A stretch of 64,000 nucleotides of DNA from Alteromonadaceae bacterium (GTDB taxonomy: Bacteria > Pseudomonadota > Gammaproteobacteria > Enterobacterales > Alteromonadaceae), in assembly GCA_014872785.1 (NCBI GenBank), contig WKFJ01000057.1, positions 1 to 64,000 of the forward strand, read 5' to 3'. Shown here in pieces: positions 60,788 through 64,000 of the stretch (position 1 is its first letter; the number at the start of each line of letters is the position of its first letter). The position numbers and the translations under genes are program-made. The notes below the pieces were generated by a model, which ran no database searches, was not told the DNA's origin, and saw only the letters and a list, made by a program, of their open reading frames with translations.

Positions 60788-61357
60788 TTAAGCTGCAATT
60801 GGGCGAGTAAGTGGCGTTTTGCGATCTGGATTATTGGTACCAGCTACTAGAGGTTTCTTAGGTTCTTTGAACTTAACTGGCGCTAATTTGGCGTTAATGC
60901 AATCGCGAATATCTTGAGGCTTGTAGCCACCTTTTACCTTGATACGCAAGTGCGGGATCCGAGCTGCATCTAATGCTCCTGATACAAACCAGTCGCGTTG
61001 TGTTTTGTAGCCGCTGCCTTCTTGATGTACTAGGTCGACTGCGATGACTGGAGCTAAATCTTTCTTGTCACACAGTACGAAATCAAGGTGACGACCACTG
61101 GCACGCTGCAAAGCAGTGCGAATAGTTTTCTTATCTGCCGTGTTGCGCGAAGTGATGATGTCAGTGAGACGAACTCGACAAATGATTCGATATTGGTGAC
61201 CCACTGAGGCCTCTAGTAAATCTAAAAACGTTCGCTCTACGGGCGTGAATAGGTTTGTTTTCTTTCTGAAAGGAAAGGCGACACCACCATCGTTAAGCTT
61301 GATTGCACCGATGGTGACAACAATGAGCATCATAAAAAGTACAATTGCGAATTCCAT
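60788..61357 (-). CDS. DUF2726 domain protein with N-terminal membrane segment
   Basis: A 189-residue protein with one hydrophobic segment at the N-terminus (about 3-18) and a DUF2726 domain (FLDLLEASVGHQYRIICRVRLTDII, LDFVLCDKKDLAPVIAVDLV, SGALDAARIPHLRIKV), a restriction-endonuclease-like fold often fused to helicases or topoisomerase-type zinc fingers. The acidic and Lys residues of a nuclease core may be partly conserved (D in LDFVLCD, D in AVDLV). Function unknown. It is an independent gene 94 nt upstream of mtnN. Confidence 0.85.
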   Translation of the reverse strand: MEFAIVLFMMLIVVTIGAIKLNDGGVAFPFRKKTNLFTPVERTFLDLLEASVGHQYRIICRVRLTDIITSRNTADKKTIRTALQRASGRHLDFVLCDKKDLAPVIAVDLVHQEGSGYKTQRDWFVSGALDAARIPHLRIKVKGGYKPQDIRDCINAKLAPVKFKEPKKPLVAGTNNPDRKTPLTRPIAA

Positions 61358-61484
61358 ACTTTGTCCTCGAACAAAAAATTGACAGAAATAGTTTCTATGT
61401 ACTGAAAAGCAATTTAAGTGCCAGTGTCGAGGTAAATTAGAGGTGAAATTGAAGGTTTTTAAAATTTAATCTTAAGATTATGAT

Positions 61485-61817
61485 TTATATAGATATTATG
61501 CTGACATGGCTGCCATTTATATCCTCTCTAATCACCATTCTTAGCAGCTTTTTATCGCTCTCAATTTCAACTGAATCTGCGCTGAGCTGCGTGAATGTAG
61601 CGTCAACATTATGACTTTCAATCAAATTACGTGCCTGCAATGGTGAATGAGGTAAGTGCATTGTTATTACCTCTGGTGCTGCTTCCTGCATCAAGACACA
61701 AAACCTCGCTTCCGGAGGGAGTTTCACTTGATGAAAACTGACCGGGCATTCAGCCGCGTATGAATTGTTTGTAGCAGTGAGAAAAAGTGCTGGGATAAGT
61801 CTTTTTATAGGGTGCAT
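61485..61817 (-). CDS. Small exported protein, function unknown
   Basis: A 110-residue protein with a signal peptide ending near residue 22 (NNSYA). The mature region has two cysteines (AEC and RFC, likely one disulfide) and a C-terminal beta-rich stretch with IREDINGSHVSIISI. It has no recognised family. The gene stands alone between DUF2726 and the alkaline phosphatase gene. Its ATG at 61817 and clear signal peptide support it as real. Confidence 0.65.
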   Translation of the reverse strand: MHPIKRLIPALFLTATNNSYAAECPVSFHQVKLPPEARFCVLMQEAAPEVITMHLPHSPLQARNLIESHNVDATFTQLSADSVEIESDKKLLRMVIREDINGSHVSIISI

Positions 61818-61924
61818 GAAGAAAATGTATTTACAAAGATACCCTTAAATATAATTACGCTGCGCCTTCAGAGCAAATACGATACTCATCTTTATTAATA
61901 CCTAGGTATTTTAAGATAGATAAG

Positions 61925-61954
61925 ATAAATAAGGCACCCAGCAGAGGGTGCCTT
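61925..61954 (-). terminator. Terminator of the alkaline phosphatase gene
   Basis: AAGGCACCC (61931-61939) and GGGTGCCTT (61946-61954) form a perfect 9-bp stem with a 6-nt loop, 8 nt after the stop. On the minus strand it is followed by ATTTATCTTA, a weak T-rich tail. Confidence 0.75.
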
Positions 61955-61961
61955 GAAAGGC

Positions 61962-63572
61962 TTATTGAATCTCTGCTATTTCAGATAATACAGTGCCGGT
62001 AGCCTTATCCGGAAAACCAATTTCCAGTGTAGCTGACAATGTCACTGCCACATCTTCTGGCGACGTGAGGCGAGTGACCTTTTGTGCCGGTATTTTCCAA
62101 CCTGTGAAGTATACAGGTACGTGAGTGTCATAAGAGTAGGGTGAGCCGTGCGTAGCAGAAGAGTAATTAGCCGTCATGGTACTGGTCTTTTGTACCAGTA
62201 CGAAATCACCGGAACGTTCTGGCATGAAGTTGTTCTTCACTTTTAACGCGATTGGATCCGTAGTGAAATCATTTGCCGATAGTGTAGCTTTGTCAAAATA
62301 GCGGGCGATTTCTGGTAGCGTTTCAAAAAAGTTCGCAAACGCTTCGTTAACCTTGTCCAACTGTCCACCAATTACCTGGTGATTCAAATAGATATTGGGC
62401 AAGCGTGCAGAGAGTAACGGGTTGCCATCGAGTTTCAAACTCTTTTGTAAATCAGCTGCAAAGGCTTTTACCTTGTTCTCGACGTTTCCGCGCTGGGCAG
62501 CAAAGCCCAAAGACTTTTTAAATTCAGGAATTTCATCAACACCGTGATCAGCAGATAATACGTAAATTACGTTTTGGTGACCCACTTCTTTATCTATAGT
62601 TTTAAAAAGGTCAGAAAGCGTTTTATCTAACTGATAGAAGTTGTCTTCAGACTCTAAACTGCTTGGACCGTAATTGTGTCCAATGTAGTCTGCAAGAGAA
62701 AAGCTAATTGCGAGATAGTCAGTGATATTGTCTTTACCCAACTCTTGTTCAAGCAATATTTTTTCAGCGAATTTCGCCGTTAACCAATCACCGTAGGGGG
62801 TGATAGTCAATGAGCTGTAATATGCTTTTCCTGCTTCTTTTGGCAGGTTGTGTGGGAAACCTCGATTAAAACCACGTGGTGGAATTTGGAATATACGGTT
62901 CTTATCGTCATTGTGATACACCGACTCATCTTTGGTTAAATCCCAAGAAGCGCCAATGAATTTATCCTTTAAACCACTGTTATTAAACTCTGCAGCCCAT
63001 TGTGGCATTGCAGCATAGTAGTAGGTGCTTGTTACAAAATCTCCGGCGTATTTATCAAACCAAAATGATTTGCCAAACCGACCACCAGTCAATACCGCGC
63101 CTCTGTCTTTCACTGATACAGAGTAGATCTTAGCCTTGCCAGTGGTTGCCATGTGCAACTGGTCAGAGAAAGTACTCGCATTTAGGTTCACGGGAGATGC
63201 GCTCTTGCCAGAGCCCTGTAATATTTTGGTATTTACATCAGCCACACAGTACATATCAGAGTTGCTTGGTACATCAAACCAGTTGTTGCCGATAAGTCCA
63301 TGTGCCGATGGAATTGCTCCGGTAGCAAGTGTTGCATGACCTACGGCGGTGAGAGTGGCAGAGTGACGATAATGGGCGTTTGTGTAAAGCGTACCTTTAT
63401 CCAAAAACATATTGAACCCAAGCTCGTCTTCATCTTCGATAAAATTGTGCTTATACCTTTGTAACAAGTCGCCGCGGAGTTGATCCACGGTTATCTGCAC
63501 TATGAGCTTTGGTTGTTCAGCTAACGCTTGAAAACTGATAACGCTAGCTAAGACCATCAACATTTTTTTCAT
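61962..63572 (-). CDS. Exported alkaline phosphatase superfamily enzyme, PafA type
   Basis: A 536-residue periplasmic phosphomonoesterase with a signal peptide ending near residue 18 (ALAEQ). The nucleophile is probably T81 in VGHATLATGAIPSAHG, as in PafA, with metal ligands D30 (TVDQLRGD), D and H in SADHGVDEIP, and H in ATHGSPYSYDTHVPV. PafA-type enzymes are calcium/zinc dependent and can work without phosphate starvation. It stands alone between its terminator and the dioxygenase terminator. Confidence 0.9.
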   Translation of the reverse strand: MKKMLMVLASVISFQALAEQPKLIVQITVDQLRGDLLQRYKHNFIEDEDELGFNMFLDKGTLYTNAHYRHSATLTAVGHATLATGAIPSAHGLIGNNWFDVPSNSDMYCVADVNTKILQGSGKSASPVNLNASTFSDQLHMATTGKAKIYSVSVKDRGAVLTGGRFGKSFWFDKYAGDFVTSTYYYAAMPQWAAEFNNSGLKDKFIGASWDLTKDESVYHNDDKNRIFQIPPRGFNRGFPHNLPKEAGKAYYSSLTITPYGDWLTAKFAEKILLEQELGKDNITDYLAISFSLADYIGHNYGPSSLESEDNFYQLDKTLSDLFKTIDKEVGHQNVIYVLSADHGVDEIPEFKKSLGFAAQRGNVENKVKAFAADLQKSLKLDGNPLLSARLPNIYLNHQVIGGQLDKVNEAFANFFETLPEIARYFDKATLSANDFTTDPIALKVKNNFMPERSGDFVLVQKTSTMTANYSSATHGSPYSYDTHVPVYFTGWKIPAQKVTRLTSPEDVAVTLSATLEIGFPDKATGTVLSEIAEIQ

Positions 63573-63614
63573 GAGTAAATTCTCTTTACTGGGACTGCGT
63601 GAACTTTAGCAGAG

Positions 63615-63652
63615 AAAATAAAAATGGCGAACAACTGCATAGTCGTTCGCCA
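63615..63652 (-). terminator. Terminator of the dioxygenase gene
   Basis: TGGCGAAC (63625-63632) pairs with GTTCGCCA (63645-63652) over 12 nt. On the minus strand a T-rich run follows (complement of AAAATAAAAA). It is 45 nt after the dioxygenase stop. Confidence 0.8.
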
Positions 63653-63696
63653 AATTCAAAATGTTTTGTTGTAGGGTAAGCTTACCCGATTATGGG

Positions 63697-64000
63697 TTAG
63701 ATTACTCCAAGCTCTCTAAGACGCTCTTTTAAATAGCTGTCTGCTGTATAACGCTCAGAAAGAACAACTTCTGGCTTGGGATGTAAAAATAGAGGTAACG
63801 AGATACGACTCTTGCTCTGATCCTGACCTTCTGGGTTGACCACACGATGTGTGGTTGAAGGGTAATAATGACCGGATGCTTCTTGTAACATATCCCCTAT
63901 ATTAACGATAAGGTTGCCAAAATCACAAGGCACGTCAATCCAGCTATCGTCTTTGCCTTTAACCTGTAAACCTGGTTCGTTAGCTGCAGGCAAAATAGTG
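63697..64000 (-). CDS. Isopenicillin-N-synthase family dioxygenase, 3' part
   Basis: The last 101 codons of a 2-oxoglutarate/Fe(II)-dependent oxygenase; the frame continues past the window edge, so the start is missing. Typical C-terminal features are the EPGLQVKGKDDSWIDVP strand pair, NLIVNIGDMLQ, the iron ligand His in STTHRVVNP, and the RxS pattern R-I-S that binds the carboxylate. The first His/Asp ligands lie outside. No partner gene can be seen. The natural substrate cannot be told from this fragment. Confidence 0.88.
   Translation of the reverse strand, partial: TILPAANEPGLQVKGKDDSWIDVPCDFGNLIVNIGDMLQEASGHYYPSTTHRVVNPEGQDQSKSRISLPLFLHPKPEVVLSERYTADSYLKERLRELGVI

Overview
The window looks like chromosomal DNA of a marine gammaproteobacterium in the order Alteromonadales, close to Glaciecola, Paraglaciecola or Aliiglaciecola. 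This is inferred from the gene set (erpA, anmK next to an M23 peptidase and tyrS, DUF6776, DUF6436, CPXCG and DUF2721 proteins) and from the moderate, slightly AT-rich composition. I saw no rRNA, tRNA, CRISPR array, prophage or intact transposase. The only mobile-looking sequence is a short MITE-like element at about 31.58-31.85 kb. Many starts given here are corrected from the longest open frame by ribosome binding sites, signal peptides or overlaps with the gene before.

Layout. 0-5.2 kb, minus strand: a TonB-like inner-membrane protein, hemL (tetrapyrrole synthesis), pyrB (pyrimidines) and a chemoreceptor. 5.5-11.6 kb: an exported metallo-beta-lactamase-fold hydrolase, then a TetR repressor divergent from an RND efflux adaptor/pump pair, with repeated operator-like sites between them. 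11.6-16.5 kb: a thioesterase, hemJ, a ClC channel with unusual filter residues, a DUF6776 coiled-coil protein and small proteins. 16.6-19.7 kb: a TonB-dependent siderophore receptor with a Fur-box-like site upstream, and an unknown gene. 19.8-24.4 kb: acyl-CoA-binding protein, an esterase, a membrane-embedded chemoreceptor and small exported proteins. 24.5-29.9 kb: erpA, a second RND pump operon and a GST-like protein. 30-36.6 kb: DUF481 beta-barrel, MscS channel, the MITE, and a five-gene operon (ABC ATPase, ABC permease, membrane-anchored amidohydrolase, DesK-type kinase, LuxR-type regulator).

36.8-42.5 kb holds a periplasmic binding-protein-like gene, then a minus-strand run of four genes: DUF885 metallopeptidase-like protein, a membrane protein joining a thioredoxin-fold redox domain to a complete class III adenylate cyclase, a lipoprotein, and a beta-propeller lipoprotein. 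I think this is the most original locus in the window. 42.7-49.7 kb, plus strand: a GH13 alpha-amylase lipoprotein with an esterase, the alanine exporter alaE with an Asp/Glu racemase, and a 607-residue Cys/Met-type PLP enzyme with a long N-terminal extension. 49.7-54.1 kb: anmK and an M23 endopeptidase (cell-wall turnover) divergent from tyrS. 54.1-56.4 kb: FAD amine-oxidase-like protein, GNAT acetyltransferase and DUF2721 protein. 56.5-60.7 kb: an S-adenosylhomocysteine recycling block (mtnN, cbiB-like, adenosine kinase, ahcY). 60.8-64 kb: DUF2726 protein, small exported protein, PafA-type alkaline phosphatase and the 3' part of an isopenicillin-N-synthase-like dioxygenase cut by the window edge.

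The window combines housekeeping metabolism (heme, pyrimidine, SAM cycle, Fe-S, tRNA charging, murein recycling) with envelope functions (two RND pumps, ABC exporter with its own two-component system, iron uptake, chemoreceptors, exported hydrolases), as expected of a free-living marine copiotroph.
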